From assembly GCF_051859565.1 (NCBI RefSeq), contig NZ_JBHYFK010000003.1, positions 186,001 to 250,000 of the forward strand: 64,000 nt of DNA. Reading direction: 5' to 3'. This document shows positions 34,801-42,583 of this stretch, piece after piece. How positions within the stretch are numbered: the first letter of the stretch is position 1; each line of letters starts with the position of its first letter. The stretch comes from Glycocaulis sp051859565. GTDB lineage: Bacteria > Pseudomonadota > Alphaproteobacteria > Caulobacterales > Maricaulaceae. The translations under genes were made by a program, and so were the position numbers. The notes below the pieces were generated by a model that saw nothing but the letters and a program-made list of their open reading frames with translations, did no database searches and was not told the origin of the DNA.

Positions 34801-35127
34801 CAGATGGCATTCACCCTTGGGGGCTTTCATCTTGCCTTTGGAGATGAGGGCGGAGAGGCGGCCATAGGCGGCGCGGGTTTCGGGGTAGCAGAGAAGGCTT
34901 AAGCCGCAGGCCAGATCCAGCCGCGCGCCAACCAGCAGTTTCAGCCCGTGTTCCTTCGCCGCGATATAGGCGCGCACCACACCAGCGAGCGTGTTGCGGT
35001 CCGCCACGCCAATCGCGGATAGGCCCAGCGCTTTTGCCTGCTCCACCAGTTCGGCAGCATGGCTCGCCCCGCGCAGGAAGGAGAAGTTCGTGGTCACCTG
35101 TAGCTCGGCGTAAAGGGCGGCGTTCAT
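31858..35127 (-). CDS. dnaE2: error-prone DNA polymerase III alpha subunit DnaE2
   Basis: 1089 residues, family-typical. N-terminal PHP domain (TTNFSFLRGASHAAELVEQA), polymerase core with CQGRGSAANSAVCYCLG near 334 and catalytic aspartates in PDIDVDF (~375-381), then helix-hairpin-helix and a C-terminal OB fold (ILAVTGRVQTADNVTHIIAERL, shown in part as LAVTGRVQT). It copies past DNA lesions with ImuA and ImuB during the SOS response. ATG 35127 gives an ATGA overlap with imuB (35124-35127); an in-frame start 15 nt upstream is less likely. Last gene of the imuA-imuB-dnaE2 operon. Confidence 0.95.
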   Translation of the reverse strand: MNAALYAELQVTTNFSFLRGASHAAELVEQAKALGLSAIGVADRNTLAGVVRAYIAAKEHGLKLLVGARLDLACGLSLLCYPETRAAYGRLSALISKGKMKAPKGECHLTLEDVMEAADGQCFIIVPPEEPDAAFEAVLARLGASWPGRVWLAAAWRYRGRDRERIAMLDALGRHAGVPIVAVNDVLYHAPERRPLQDVMSCIREHCTIEEAGFRLEPHAERHLKSPAEMARLFAGFEAAIARTQAIAARCTFSLDELRYEYPDEPVPPGSTPQGHLEYLTWKGAEWRYPDGVPDKVKALLIKELALIAELDYAAYFLTVHDIVAWSRAQEILCQGRGSAANSAVCYCLGVTSVDPATSSLLFERFLSKERREPPDIDVDFEHERREEVMQYVYARYGRHRAGLTATVISYRPRSAVREVCKALGLTEDVSAALAGTVWGSWGRTIEDKHIRDAGLDPQNPMIRRAIILTRQLIGFPRHLSQHVGGFVLTKGLLTETVPIGNAAMEERTFIEWDKDDIDALGIMKVDVLALGMLTCIRKAFDLLEQHKGIRHTLASIPPDDKATYAMLCRADSLGVFQVESRAQMNMLPRLRPETFYDLVIQVAIVRPGPIQGNMVHPYLRRRKGIEDVTFPSPAPEHGPADELKSILGRTLGVPLFQEQAMQIAIDAAKFTPDEANGLRRAMATFRRVGTIRKFEEKMVQGMVQRGYAPEFAARCFDQIKGFGEYGFPESHAASFALLVYVSSWVKCHHPEVFAAALLNAQPMGFYAPAQIVRDAKEHGVEVRPADVNHSAWDNTLEPAKEGNQWPFALRLGLRQIDGLKEEEMTRLTALRGTGYASPADLRARTRLPRATLEKLASADAFTSLGLSRREALWAIRGETVEAPAPLLALAGDGAEKTPTELPQMPLSEHVVQDYQTLRLSLKSHPMALLRGLWREERLATTQDACATRTGRRVRTGGLVLVRQKPGTAKGVLFITIEDETGIANLIVWKKVAELFRPVVMGARILAVTGRVQTADNVTHIIAERLEDRSGDLLYLSEDAQRDMLDGAMAPVDEVRRPVMARRGPPPKGSSHARHPRDVRVIPKSRDFH

Positions 35128-36680
35128 GGGAACAGCCCGCACACATACCAGCGCGGGGTGCCGCCGCGCTGGTCATCATAAAGCCCTTCGCGCATCAGCC
35201 AGTAGCGGTGCCCGTCCTCGTCCTCCACGCGGTAATAATCGCGCGCACGCACGCCGTCCGCGCTGCCCCGCCACCATTCCGGGCCGATCCGCTCCGGCCC
35301 GTCCGCGCGCGCCACGCTGCGTGTTACCCGCCGCCAGGTGAAGCGCGCAGGCGGCCCGTCGGGCAGGATCGCGATTGTTTCCACCGGCTCTGGCCGGTCG
35401 AGCACGATGAGCGGGCGCGGGCCGGTGCGGTGGGCCGTGACTGGCCAGGGTTTCAGCGCGCCGGGAAAGGGTGTCAGCGCCTCGCTGCGGCCCGGCACAT
35501 GGCTTTCAAACGGGGTGAAAACGGCGACCAGATCATCGCCCAGCCTTGCATTCAGCCGGTCCACCAGCGCCGCTGTCTCGGCCGGGTCCGCGCCGGGCAG
35601 GGCCGCGCCATCGGGCAGGGCAGAGGCAATGGCTTCGAGCGGGCCAGTGCCATGGGCGGAGAGCGTCATCAGATCGATGCCAAAGCCCGGATCCATCGCC
35701 TCAAGGCGCGGCGCGAAGAGCTTCGCGATAGCGCTTGCCTCCCGCCCCGGACGGGAGAGGGCAAGGCTGGCGCTGGTGCGTGTGCCATCAGAGCGATAGC
35801 CGGTCAGGATGAAGCGGCGCGCGCCCTTGCCCGCTTCCTCCAGTTGGCGCGTTAGCTCGGTAAGCAGCTTGGAGAGCGCATCTTCGATCCCGCCAAGGCT
35901 CAATAGCGGTTCCGGGCCGGAAATCCGCGCGGTGAAGCGCGCGGGCGCTTTCAAGGGTATGAGCGGCTCCGGGCGGACACCAAGCGCCTGATCGAGGCGT
36001 AACAGCACGTCCTGCGCGGCTTCGCGATTGCGGAAGCGGCGGGCAAGGGCGGTGCGCTCGATTGCATAAAGCTGGCCGATGCGGGTCAGGCCGAAGCGGC
36101 GCAAGACCTGCACCGTGCCAGCCTCCAGCCGCAGGGCAGCGATGGGCAAGGGCGTCAGGGTCTCCCGCGCCTTTCCCGGCCCACTGATCTGCACCGCGCT
36201 GTCGCCAAACCGGGAAAGCGCCCATGCCGCGCCTGCGCTATCAGCGAGGCCAAGGCGCGGGGTGAGGCCCAAGGCTTCAAGCGCGCGCTTGATGGTGGCC
36301 AGAAAGGCGTCCTCCCCGCCGAACAGGTGCGCGCAGCCCGTCACGTCGAGGTGTATCCCGTCCGGCCCGTCCATGGCGGTGAGGGGGCTGAAACGCGTCA
36401 TCCAGAGCGTGAGGCGTTTCAGGGCGATATGATCCGCCTCGCGGTCGATCTCTTCTGCTGCAAGGTCCGGCACGCGGGCGCGCGCATCGGTAAAGCGAAG
36501 CCCCGGCTCCAGTCCCAGCGCGCGTGCGCCATCGTTCACCGCCGCCAGCGTGCGGCCATGCAGGCAAGTCTCCGTCAGCACGAAGGGCGCGCCGTCCTCA
36601 ACCGGCCAGGGCGTGGTGCGGGCGCGTTTCAGGCGCTCCATCGGCCAGTGCGGGAACCAGACGCACACGAAGCGGCGCAT
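35124..36680 (-). CDS. imuB: ImuB, catalytically inactive Y-family polymerase homologue
   Basis: About 518 residues. The Y-family fold is evident, but the catalytic acids are missing: the first motif reads FVCVWFPHW instead of the usual hydrophobic-D-x-D, and the second reads GIHLDVTGCAHLFGG without the S-x-DE pair. This is what is expected of ImuB, which recruits DnaE2 to the beta clamp rather than polymerising. A long C-terminal region carries the clamp and partner interactions. ATG 36680 has GGAG 7 nt upstream; ATG 36683 and TTG 36686 are alternatives. It overlaps imuA by ~80 nt. Confidence 0.92.
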   Translation of the reverse strand: MRRFVCVWFPHWPMERLKRARTTPWPVEDGAPFVLTETCLHGRTLAAVNDGARALGLEPGLRFTDARARVPDLAAEEIDREADHIALKRLTLWMTRFSPLTAMDGPDGIHLDVTGCAHLFGGEDAFLATIKRALEALGLTPRLGLADSAGAAWALSRFGDSAVQISGPGKARETLTPLPIAALRLEAGTVQVLRRFGLTRIGQLYAIERTALARRFRNREAAQDVLLRLDQALGVRPEPLIPLKAPARFTARISGPEPLLSLGGIEDALSKLLTELTRQLEEAGKGARRFILTGYRSDGTRTSASLALSRPGREASAIAKLFAPRLEAMDPGFGIDLMTLSAHGTGPLEAIASALPDGAALPGADPAETAALVDRLNARLGDDLVAVFTPFESHVPGRSEALTPFPGALKPWPVTAHRTGPRPLIVLDRPEPVETIAILPDGPPARFTWRRVTRSVARADGPERIGPEWWRGSADGVRARDYYRVEDEDGHRYWLMREGLYDDQRGGTPRWYVCGLFP

Positions 36681-37317
36681 CATCAATCTCCATCAGGAAT
36701 GTCTCTCCGGCCTTTTGCGCAAATTCGCGCGAGCGCTCCAGCGTCACCTGCCAGCGCGCGCGTCCGGGCGCGCGTGGATCAAACGCATTGGGCGCAGAAG
36801 GCGCCGCCGCCACCCGCCAGCGATTATGCGCGGCGGTCGCCCCTTCAGTGCGCCATGAACGCACCAGGATGACCGGCGTGGCGCTTGCCTCATGGGCCAG
36901 TGTCAGCCGCCGGGTGAAGGTGAAATCAGCGCTTTCCACCTCCGCGATGACGGCCCCGATGGCGCGTGAGCGCGCGGCCTCGTCAATCGCGCGCAGGGCC
37001 GCAGTGTGGTCGCGGGTCTCCACCAGCATCACCCGTCCGGGGTCGGCTCCCAGCGCTGCCAGTCCGCGCGCGCTGATCCGGCCCAGATCAAGGCGCTGGC
37101 GGCGCGTGCGCACCCACAGCCAGCCTCCATGGCCCCTTGTCTGCGCAAACCCCACCGCCAGCCCCAGCGCCGCGGCCATGTCGGCAAAGGCGGCAGGGGC
37201 GATCTCGTGTACGCCCTGCAAGGGTGCGCCGAATCTCTCTTCCAGACGCGCCGCCTCACTCTCCACACGCGCGGAAAGACGCTTAAGAGGCAGGTCATGG
37301 ATGATCGCACGGGCCAT
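36598..37317 (-). CDS. imuA: ImuA, RecA/SulA-like SOS mutagenesis protein
   Basis: 239 residues. Recognisable ImuA features are LQGVHEIAPAAFADMAAALGLAVGFA, GGWLWVRTRRQR, a central P-loop-less RecA-like core, LTLAHEASATPVILVRSW and RWRVAAAPSAPNAFDPRAPGRARW, the last seen as RWRVAAAPSAPN. It is required with ImuB for DnaE2-dependent translesion synthesis. The N-terminus is compact: the usual glycine-rich loop before the HE motif is absent. The ATG lies 3 nt from the LexA box, and no Shine-Dalgarno is visible, suggesting a leaderless mRNA or a mis-called start. Confidence 0.9.
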   Translation of the reverse strand: MARAIIHDLPLKRLSARVESEAARLEERFGAPLQGVHEIAPAAFADMAAALGLAVGFAQTRGHGGWLWVRTRRQRLDLGRISARGLAALGADPGRVMLVETRDHTAALRAIDEAARSRAIGAVIAEVESADFTFTRRLTLAHEASATPVILVRSWRTEGATAAHNRWRVAAAPSAPNAFDPRAPGRARWQVTLERSREFAQKAGETFLMEIDDAPLRVRLVPALADGAPETRPHHALAG

Positions 37318-37319
37318 AT

Positions 37320-37334
37320 GTTCTTATTTTGTTC
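37320..37334. promoter_or_regulatory. LexA (SOS) box of the imuA operon
   Basis: GTTC-TTATTTT-GTTC is an exact match to the alphaproteobacterial LexA site GTTC-N7-GTTC. It covers the predicted -10 of the minus-strand promoter and ends 2 nt before the imuA start codon. Confidence 0.9.
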
Positions 37335-37351
37335 TTGGACCCAAGAGTCAA
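37323..37351 (-). promoter_or_regulatory. imuA promoter
   Basis: Minus-strand TTGACT (37351-37346), 17-nt spacer, AATAAG (37328-37323). Transcription would begin near 37316-37317, at the imuA ATG itself. An A8 tract on the same strand (37378-37371) lies where an UP element would be. Confidence 0.6.
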
Positions 37352-37613
37352 GAGGGTGATTCGGAGATCCTTTTTTTTGGGCAGGCCCGGCATGGGTCGA
37401 GCATCGCCAAAAGACTGGATCCCGGGTCAAGCCCGGGAACCCGGTTGATAGGTAGATGATGTAAACCACCGGGGTCCCCCGCCCCGACGGGGGACCCAGA
37501 ATAAAAGCAAACCCCGGAACCCAGCCGGCGCGCAGCGCCGCAAGCGCGAACGCGCGCCCGCGCTCGTGCGCGGAACATCGCAACGCGGATGCGTTGCGGA
37601 ACTCAAGGGTGCC
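37352..37613. repeat. intergenic region with two hairpin repeats
   Basis: TCCCGGG...CCCGGGA (37420-37426/37432-37438) and a perfect 10-bp stem (37472-37481/37488-37497, loop CCCCGA) lie between the threonine aldolase stop and the imuA promoter. The first, with its flanking CTGGA, resembles dispersed elements at 10629 and 49052. No gene is supported here. Confidence 0.6.
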
Positions 37614-38636
37614 CTACCCCCTTGCCGCCTTCACCACGCGCGCCACGTCTTCGGGCTTGGTCTGCCAGCTGGTGACGAAGCGGTAGCCGCCATGGGGCCA
37701 GGGGTAGAAGCCGGCATTGGCCGCATTGAGCGCGTTCACGGTTTCCTGCGGCAGGTCGATGAAGACCTCATTGCCCTCCACCGGGTGGAGCAGTTTGGCG
37801 CCGGAAGCGGCGGAGAGACCCTCGGCCAGTTCGCTGGCCATCGCATTGGCGTGAGACGCGAGTTCCAGCCAGCGGCCGTTCTCCAGCCATGCCTCGAACT
37901 GGGCGGCGACATAGCGCATTTTCGCTACCATGTGTCCGGCGCGTTTCTGGCGCACCTGCAGGGCGGAAAAGCGGTCCATGACGGACGGGAACAGGATCAC
38001 GGCCTCTGCCGCCAGCGCCCCGCCCTTGGTCGCGCCAAGGCTGAGCACATCAACGCCAGCGCGCCATGTCAGGTCTGCGGGGTCGCATTTGAGATGCGCC
38101 AACGCATTGGCAAAGCGCGCCCCGTCCATGTGGACGTGCATGCCGCGCGTGTTGGCGATCCCGGCCAGTGCCTTCACAGCCGCCACATCATAGGCCGTGC
38201 CGGACTCGGTGAGGTTGGAAAGACTCAAGACGGAGGGCGGGGTGGTGTGCACGAAGTCTGACGGCCACTCGGCAAGGGCCGCTTCCAGCGCTTCAGGCGT
38301 CAGGCGCGCATGGTCGCCGTGCAGGGTGATCAGCTTGGCCCCGCCGGTGAAAAACTCCGGCGCGCCGCGCTCATCGCGGTGAATATGCGCCTCGTCATGG
38401 CAGAGGATGGCCGTATCGCCCGGCGCCAGCACAGACAGCGCAAGCGCGTTGGAGGCCGTGCCGGAGACGGTGAACACCAGTTCCAGATCGGTGGAGAATA
38501 TCTCTTTGAGCTGCGCCTTCACCCGCGCCGAGACGGTGTCATTGCCATAGCTCGCGGCGGCCCCGTCATTGGCGCGTACAAGCGCCTCCAGAAGGGCAGG
38601 GTGGGCGGGGGCGGTAGTATCTGACAGGAAGCTCAT
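37614..38636 (-). CDS. low-specificity L-threonine aldolase
   Basis: 340 residues, PLP fold type I, beta-eliminating-lyase family. The cofactor lysine is K204 in SLGATKGG and the pyridine-nitrogen aspartate is D171 in HMDGARFANAL. N-terminal SDTTAPAHPALLEAL and ASYGNDTVSARV are typical. It cleaves threonine or allo-threonine to glycine and acetaldehyde; stereospecificity cannot be told. Likely its own unit, 52 nt downstream of nothing in the same strand but followed by imuA after 296 nt with repeats. Confidence 0.9.
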   Translation of the reverse strand: MSFLSDTTAPAHPALLEALVRANDGAAASYGNDTVSARVKAQLKEIFSTDLELVFTVSGTASNALALSVLAPGDTAILCHDEAHIHRDERGAPEFFTGGAKLITLHGDHARLTPEALEAALAEWPSDFVHTTPPSVLSLSNLTESGTAYDVAAVKALAGIANTRGMHVHMDGARFANALAHLKCDPADLTWRAGVDVLSLGATKGGALAAEAVILFPSVMDRFSALQVRQKRAGHMVAKMRYVAAQFEAWLENGRWLELASHANAMASELAEGLSAASGAKLLHPVEGNEVFIDLPQETVNALNAANAGFYPWPHGGYRFVTSWQTKPEDVARVVKAARG

Positions 38637-38688
38637 GGGCGCGCACCTGACACGAGAAAAGGCGCGCGATCAACGCCTTGAAGCGGTG

Positions 38689-39420
38689 TCAGGCGACGGC
38701 CTGTTTGCGCGCATACATGGCCGCATCGGCTTCGGCCATGGCGGTTTCGGGCGTAATGCCACGTTCCAGCGCCTGTACGCCCCAGGCGGCCTTGAGGTTC
38801 AAGGTCAGTCCGCCGAAATGGATCGGCGCGGCTGCAATGGCACCGGCCAGTTCTTCGGCCTTGCGCTCGGCGGCCTCGACCGGGGTGAGTACCAGGACCA
38901 CGCCAAACTCGTCGCCGCCGAGGCGTCCGACAGCATCAGTGTCGCGTAGCTGGGAGGAGAGGGTATCGGCCACGACTTTAAGCGCTTCATCGCCTGCGGC
39001 ATGGCCATAGGTGTCGTTGATAGCCTTGAAGCCATTAAGGTCGAAATAGACCAGCGCTGAAGGGGCATCGTGGCGCTCTGCCAGTGACAGGGCTTTCGAT
39101 ACCTCGCGCAGGAAGGCGCGCCGGTTCAGCACGGGAAGCAGCACGTCGCGGTCGGCGAGACTCTCCAGATCACGCACCTTGGCGCGCAGCGCGTCGGTTT
39201 CCTTGCGCAGCTGGTCCACCTCGCCCATCAGGGTCAGGAGCGCACGCTGGACATTCGGGGTCAGTTCCGCTTCCGGCACGCCCATGATGGAGGCGGTGTC
39301 GTCGGCGCGCCGCACCGGAGAGGGGGCCGATACCGGGCTGGCAGCTTCGCTGCGCACGGGCCCGCTGACAGGCCCTGCAGACGCCACTCCGCCTGCCGCT
39401 CCGCTGGATCGCACCCGCAT
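38689..39420 (-). CDS. diguanylate cyclase (GGDEF), soluble
   Basis: 243 residues. An Ala/Ser/Pro-rich N-terminus and a short coiled coil (LMGEVDQLRKETDALRAKVRDLESL, core EVDQLRKETDALRAKVRDL) lead to a complete GGDEF domain. The active site is RLGGDEFG, and the inhibitory site R-D-T-D sits exactly five residues upstream, so c-di-GMP product inhibition is expected. The usual DxLTGLLNRR entry is degenerate (DVLLPVLNRRAF). No membrane or sensory domain is present. ATG 39420 has AAGGA upstream; longer in-frame starts run into the purE promoter region. It makes c-di-GMP from GTP. Confidence 0.88.
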   Translation of the reverse strand: MRVRSSGAAGGVASAGPVSGPVRSEAASPVSAPSPVRRADDTASIMGVPEAELTPNVQRALLTLMGEVDQLRKETDALRAKVRDLESLADRDVLLPVLNRRAFLREVSKALSLAERHDAPSALVYFDLNGFKAINDTYGHAAGDEALKVVADTLSSQLRDTDAVGRLGGDEFGVVLVLTPVEAAERKAEELAGAIAAAPIHFGGLTLNLKAAWGVQALERGITPETAMAEADAAMYARKQAVA

Positions 39421-39514
39421 GTCCCCGATCCTTCCCAATCGACTCAAGGACGCAGTCTTGTTGATCGTGGTTAACAAACGCTCAAGCGGGTTTCGGCGTC
39501 TATTCACCTGCCGC

Positions 39515-39542
39515 TTGACGCCATGCGGCTTATGGCTAGGCT
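39515..39542 (+). promoter_or_regulatory. candidate purE promoter
   Basis: TTGACG (39515-39520), 16-nt spacer, TAGGCT (39537-39542), about 30 nt before the purE ATG, which has GGAGG upstream. Confidence 0.4.
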
Positions 39543-39572
39543 CGCGCGCTTTCCGCTGCCCGGAGGCTGCGC

Positions 39573-40076
39573 ATGGCGACCCGTTTTCCCGACCCTTCAC
39601 CGCCCGTAGCGGTCATCATGGGCTCACGCTCGGACTGGCCGACCATGCAGCACGCGGCCGGCGCGCTCGACGCGCTGGGTGTGGCGTTTGATGCGCGGGT
39701 GATCTCCGCTCACCGCACGCCGGACCGGATGGTGGATTTTACCAAGTCGGCAAAGGCGCGCGGCGTGAAAGTCATCATTGCCGGGGCAGGGGGCGCGGCC
39801 CATCTGCCGGGCATGGTCGCCTCGCTTACCGAACTGCCGGTGCTCGGCGTGCCGGTGAAGTCCAAGGCCCTCAACGGCCTCGACAGCCTGCTCTCCATCG
39901 TCCAGATGCCCGGCGGCATACCCGTTGGCACGCTGGCCATCGGCGAGGCGGGCGCGACGAATGCCGGGCTGCTGGCAGCCTCCATACTGGCGCTCACAGA
40001 CACGGCGCTTGCTGACAGGTTGACCGCCTATCGTGCCAGCCTCAGCGATAGCATTCCCGACAGTGTAGAGGACTAG
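39573..40076 (+). CDS. purE: 5-(carboxyamino)imidazole ribonucleotide mutase PurE
   Basis: 167 residues, class I PurE. Conserved GSRSDW (17-22), catalytic His in SAHRTPDRM (H47), GAGGAAHLPGM, and the closing MPGGIPVGTLAIGEAGATNAGL, read here as GGIPVGTLAIGEAGATNAGL. It converts N5-CAIR to CAIR in purine synthesis. purK follows after 10 nt, a standard operon. Confidence 0.97.
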   Translation: MATRFPDPSPPVAVIMGSRSDWPTMQHAAGALDALGVAFDARVISAHRTPDRMVDFTKSAKARGVKVIIAGAGGAAHLPGMVASLTELPVLGVPVKSKALNGLDSLLSIVQMPGGIPVGTLAIGEAGATNAGLLAASILALTDTALADRLTAYRASLSDSIPDSVED

Positions 40077-40086
40077 GCTCGCGCTC

Positions 40087-41154
40087 ATGCTGCAACCCGG
40101 CGCGCGTATAGGCATTCTCGGCGGCGGTCAGCTGGGGCGCATGCTGGCGATGGACGCGGCGCGTCTGGGCTTTGATGTGCATATCTTCACGCCCGAGGAC
40201 AACAGCCCCGCCGCGCGCGTGGCGGCGGCCTGTACGGTCGCGCCCTATGACGATCTGGACGCTGTGGCGCGCTTTGCCGCTGGTGTTGATGCCGTGACCT
40301 ACGAATTTGAGAACGTACCCGTAGAGACCGCGCGCAAGGCGGCTGAACATGCCGCGTTGCGTCCCGGCGTAAAAGCGCTGGAAGTGTGTCAGGACCGGGT
40401 GACGGAAAAGCGCTTCGTCAATGAGGCGGGTATCGAGACCACGCCCTGGCGGGCTGTCTCCAGCGCTGCAGAGGCCGAGGCGGCAATAGAGGCGCTTGGC
40501 ACACCTGCCATCCTGAAAACGCGGCGTATGGGCTATGACGGCAAGGGCCAGCAGGTCATCCGCAAGGCCAGTGATGCCGCTGCTGCCTTCGAGGCGCTGG
40601 GCGGTGTGGCCTGCATTCTGGAAGCCTTTGCGCCGTTCACGCGCGAAGTATCAGTCGTGGCCGCGCGCAGCCTTGACGGCCAGATTGCGGCCTATCCGCT
40701 GGCCGAAAACCACCATGAGGGCGGTATATTGCGCACCTCCATTGCCCCTGCACCCGGCGCGGATGTGCTGGCCGGGGAGGCCTTGCGCATTGCCTCTGCG
40801 ATCCTCGAAGGGCTCGACTATGTGGGTGTGCTGGCGGTGGAATTGTTCGTGCTGGACGATGGCCGTCTGTGGGTGAACGAGATTGCCCCGCGCGTTCACA
40901 ATACCGGCCACTGGACGATGGATGCGTGCGCGGTCAGCCAGTTTGAGCAGCATGTCCGCGCTGTGGCGGGCTGGCCACTGGGTAAGCCTGAGCCCCATTC
41001 CGCCGCCCGCATGGACAATCTGATCGGTGATGATGTGGCACGCTGGCAGGCGCTGGCCTCCGAGCCGGGCGTGTGCCTGCACCTCTATGGCAAGGGCGAA
41101 GCGCGCGAGGGCCGCAAGATGGGTCATGTAAACCGGCTCTCACCGTTCTCCTGA
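40087..41154 (+). CDS. purK: 5-(carboxyamino)imidazole ribonucleotide synthase PurK
   Basis: 355 residues, ATP-grasp. N-terminal GILGGGQLGRMLAMDAARLG, ATP-grasp segments KTRRMGYDGKGQ and EAFAPFTREVSVVAARS, and the metal-binding VNEIAPRVHNTGHWTMDAC, here NEIAPRVHNTGHWT, are all conserved. It makes N5-CAIR from AIR, ATP and bicarbonate, feeding PurE. The 3' end overlaps the convergent TonB-like gene by 15 nt. Confidence 0.97.
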   Translation: MLQPGARIGILGGGQLGRMLAMDAARLGFDVHIFTPEDNSPAARVAAACTVAPYDDLDAVARFAAGVDAVTYEFENVPVETARKAAEHAALRPGVKALEVCQDRVTEKRFVNEAGIETTPWRAVSSAAEAEAAIEALGTPAILKTRRMGYDGKGQQVIRKASDAAAAFEALGGVACILEAFAPFTREVSVVAARSLDGQIAAYPLAENHHEGGILRTSIAPAPGADVLAGEALRIASAILEGLDYVGVLAVELFVLDDGRLWVNEIAPRVHNTGHWTMDACAVSQFEQHVRAVAGWPLGKPEPHSAARMDNLIGDDVARWQALASEPGVCLHLYGKGEAREGRKMGHVNRLSPFS

Positions 41155-42165
41155 CGGGTCGCGTGCGCGCTGCGGCGTGATGGACGGGCCGATACCCAGA
41201 TGATCGGTGCGCGTTGAGCGGTCGCGGTCCATCGCGCGAAGCAGCGGTGAACGGCTGGTCTGCTCGCGCTGCGCATTGAGGAAATGCACGCGCAGCAATT
41301 CCATCGTCGAGGGGCTCACGCCCAGCTGGGCGAGTTCAAACTCCAGCCGCGACATGTTTTCGGCGAACTCCAGCGGCCCCGCGCTCATGGCCCGGATATG
41401 ATAGATAGCGAGTTCTGCCTGGGCTGCGTTGGGGCCATCGCCGCAATCGCCAATCTCCCGGTTGGCATCGCCCGATGACAGGCAGAACACCTCGGCTATC
41501 ACGGCGCCAACGCTGCCCTCGATGCGGCTGACCTGAAAATCTTCCACCCGCAGGCCGGTCTCCGCGCGGGCGGCGATTCCGGCAAAAGTGGGCACGCGGC
41601 GTATTGTGATCGCCGCATCTTCCTCGGCTGGCTGGATGGTGTCGACCGGGGATTCCGGAGACGTTACGGAAAAGGAAGGTACAGGCGCCCTGTCTTGTGC
41701 GGGGGCTGGAGGGGCTGACGCTGCTGGCGTGTCGGGTTCAGGGGGAAGGGTGCCAGTCTCCGATACAGGGGGAACAGGCTCAACCGTTTCGTCCGGACTT
41801 GTCTCGTCAGCGGGTTCAGGCTCCGGTTCCGCCGCCGGTTCAGGCTCTGCCTCCTCCATGCCGGAGGCGTCATCGCCTGGACTTCGGTCCGCGCCGGCAC
41901 TGTCGCTGCCCGTTTCGCCACGATCAGCCAGCAATGGCACATTGAGCGGCAGATTGCTCTCTGCGTCGCTGGCGCTGATGGTGAAAAAGCGTATCTCGAT
42001 GCCGGTGCCGGTATCGATAAACTGTTCCAGGGCTTCCGGCGGCAGCACGGCAATCGCACCGATAGCACCAAGATGCAGCAGGCCCGCACACACATAGGCG
42101 CCCAGCCGCAAGCGGCTGAACGCGGGTGCCGATGCACGGGTCAGGGCCGGTCCACGAACGCTCAC
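41140..42165 (-). CDS. TonB-like membrane-anchored protein with Pro/Glu-rich spacer, unknown function
   Basis: 341 residues. A single N-terminal membrane helix (~21-41, LGAYVCAGLLHLGAIGAIAV), a ~100-residue acidic proline-rich stretch (EPEPAAEPEPEPADETSPDE), then a ~130-residue C-terminal domain with two Cys (VFCLSSG, GDCGDG) that could bond in the periplasm. The layout is that of TonB/TolA, but the C-terminal domain does not show a TonB fold signature that I recognise, and no exbB/exbD genes are adjacent. The start is GTG 42165 without a clear Shine-Dalgarno. Function unknown. Confidence 0.65.
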   Translation of the reverse strand: MSVRGPALTRASAPAFSRLRLGAYVCAGLLHLGAIGAIAVLPPEALEQFIDTGTGIEIRFFTISASDAESNLPLNVPLLADRGETGSDSAGADRSPGDDASGMEEAEPEPAAEPEPEPADETSPDETVEPVPPVSETGTLPPEPDTPAASAPPAPAQDRAPVPSFSVTSPESPVDTIQPAEEDAAITIRRVPTFAGIAARAETGLRVEDFQVSRIEGSVGAVIAEVFCLSSGDANREIGDCGDGPNAAQAELAIYHIRAMSAGPLEFAENMSRLEFELAQLGVSPSTMELLRVHFLNAQREQTSRSPLLRAMDRDRSTRTDHLGIGPSITPQRARDPSGER

Positions 42166-42237
42166 AATGATGAGAGATGGCCGCTGGTGGCAGCTGGTTC
42201 AAATTAAATCGGCAGCAATGCCACAGGTATCGGCGTG

Positions 42238-42405
42238 TTAGCCTTCGCCGCCTTGGGCGATGAACAGGCCTGAGGAGGTGTCGCCGAGGACGCCCGAAGC
42301 GTGCGCGATCACGGCGCAAGCGCCGAACATGACGATGGCGATGAGCAGGGCGCCCAGATTGATATCGCGGCCCGGACGGCCATTGCCGGCAGAAAAGTCA
42401 GCCAT
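42238..42405 (-). CDS. small (55-aa) inner-membrane protein
   Basis: 55 residues: a polar N-terminus (MADFSAGNGRPGRDINLG), one strong membrane helix (ALLIAIVMFGACAVIAHASG) and a short Gly-rich tail. The start ATG 42405 has a strong GGAGGGG 5 nt upstream, which is the main evidence that this small frame is translated. No family recognised. It lies between the TonB-like gene and a promoter region shared with the aminotransferase. Confidence 0.6.
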   Translation of the reverse strand: MADFSAGNGRPGRDINLGALLIAIVMFGACAVIAHASGVLGDTSSGLFIAQGGEG

Positions 42406-42422
42406 GATCCCCTCCCTCAATA

Positions 42423-42444
42423 AGCCAGCCATCTATTGCTGGCT
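42423..42444 (-). promoter_or_regulatory. hairpin in the 5' region of the small membrane protein gene
   Basis: AGCCAGC (42423-42429) and GCTGGCT (42438-42444), 8-nt loop, 18 nt before the small gene's start on the minus strand. Role unknown. Confidence 0.3.
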
Positions 42445-42583
42445 CTGTACTGATCCGGTGAACGCCAGATGAACAGGTTCAATCCGCTTAGCGGCGCGCA
42501 GAGGTTCAAAATCAGGCGAACTCAAGATCAATTACGGCCAGAAGAAGGCATCATGACAGTGCCACAGCGCAACGCGTATTGCG

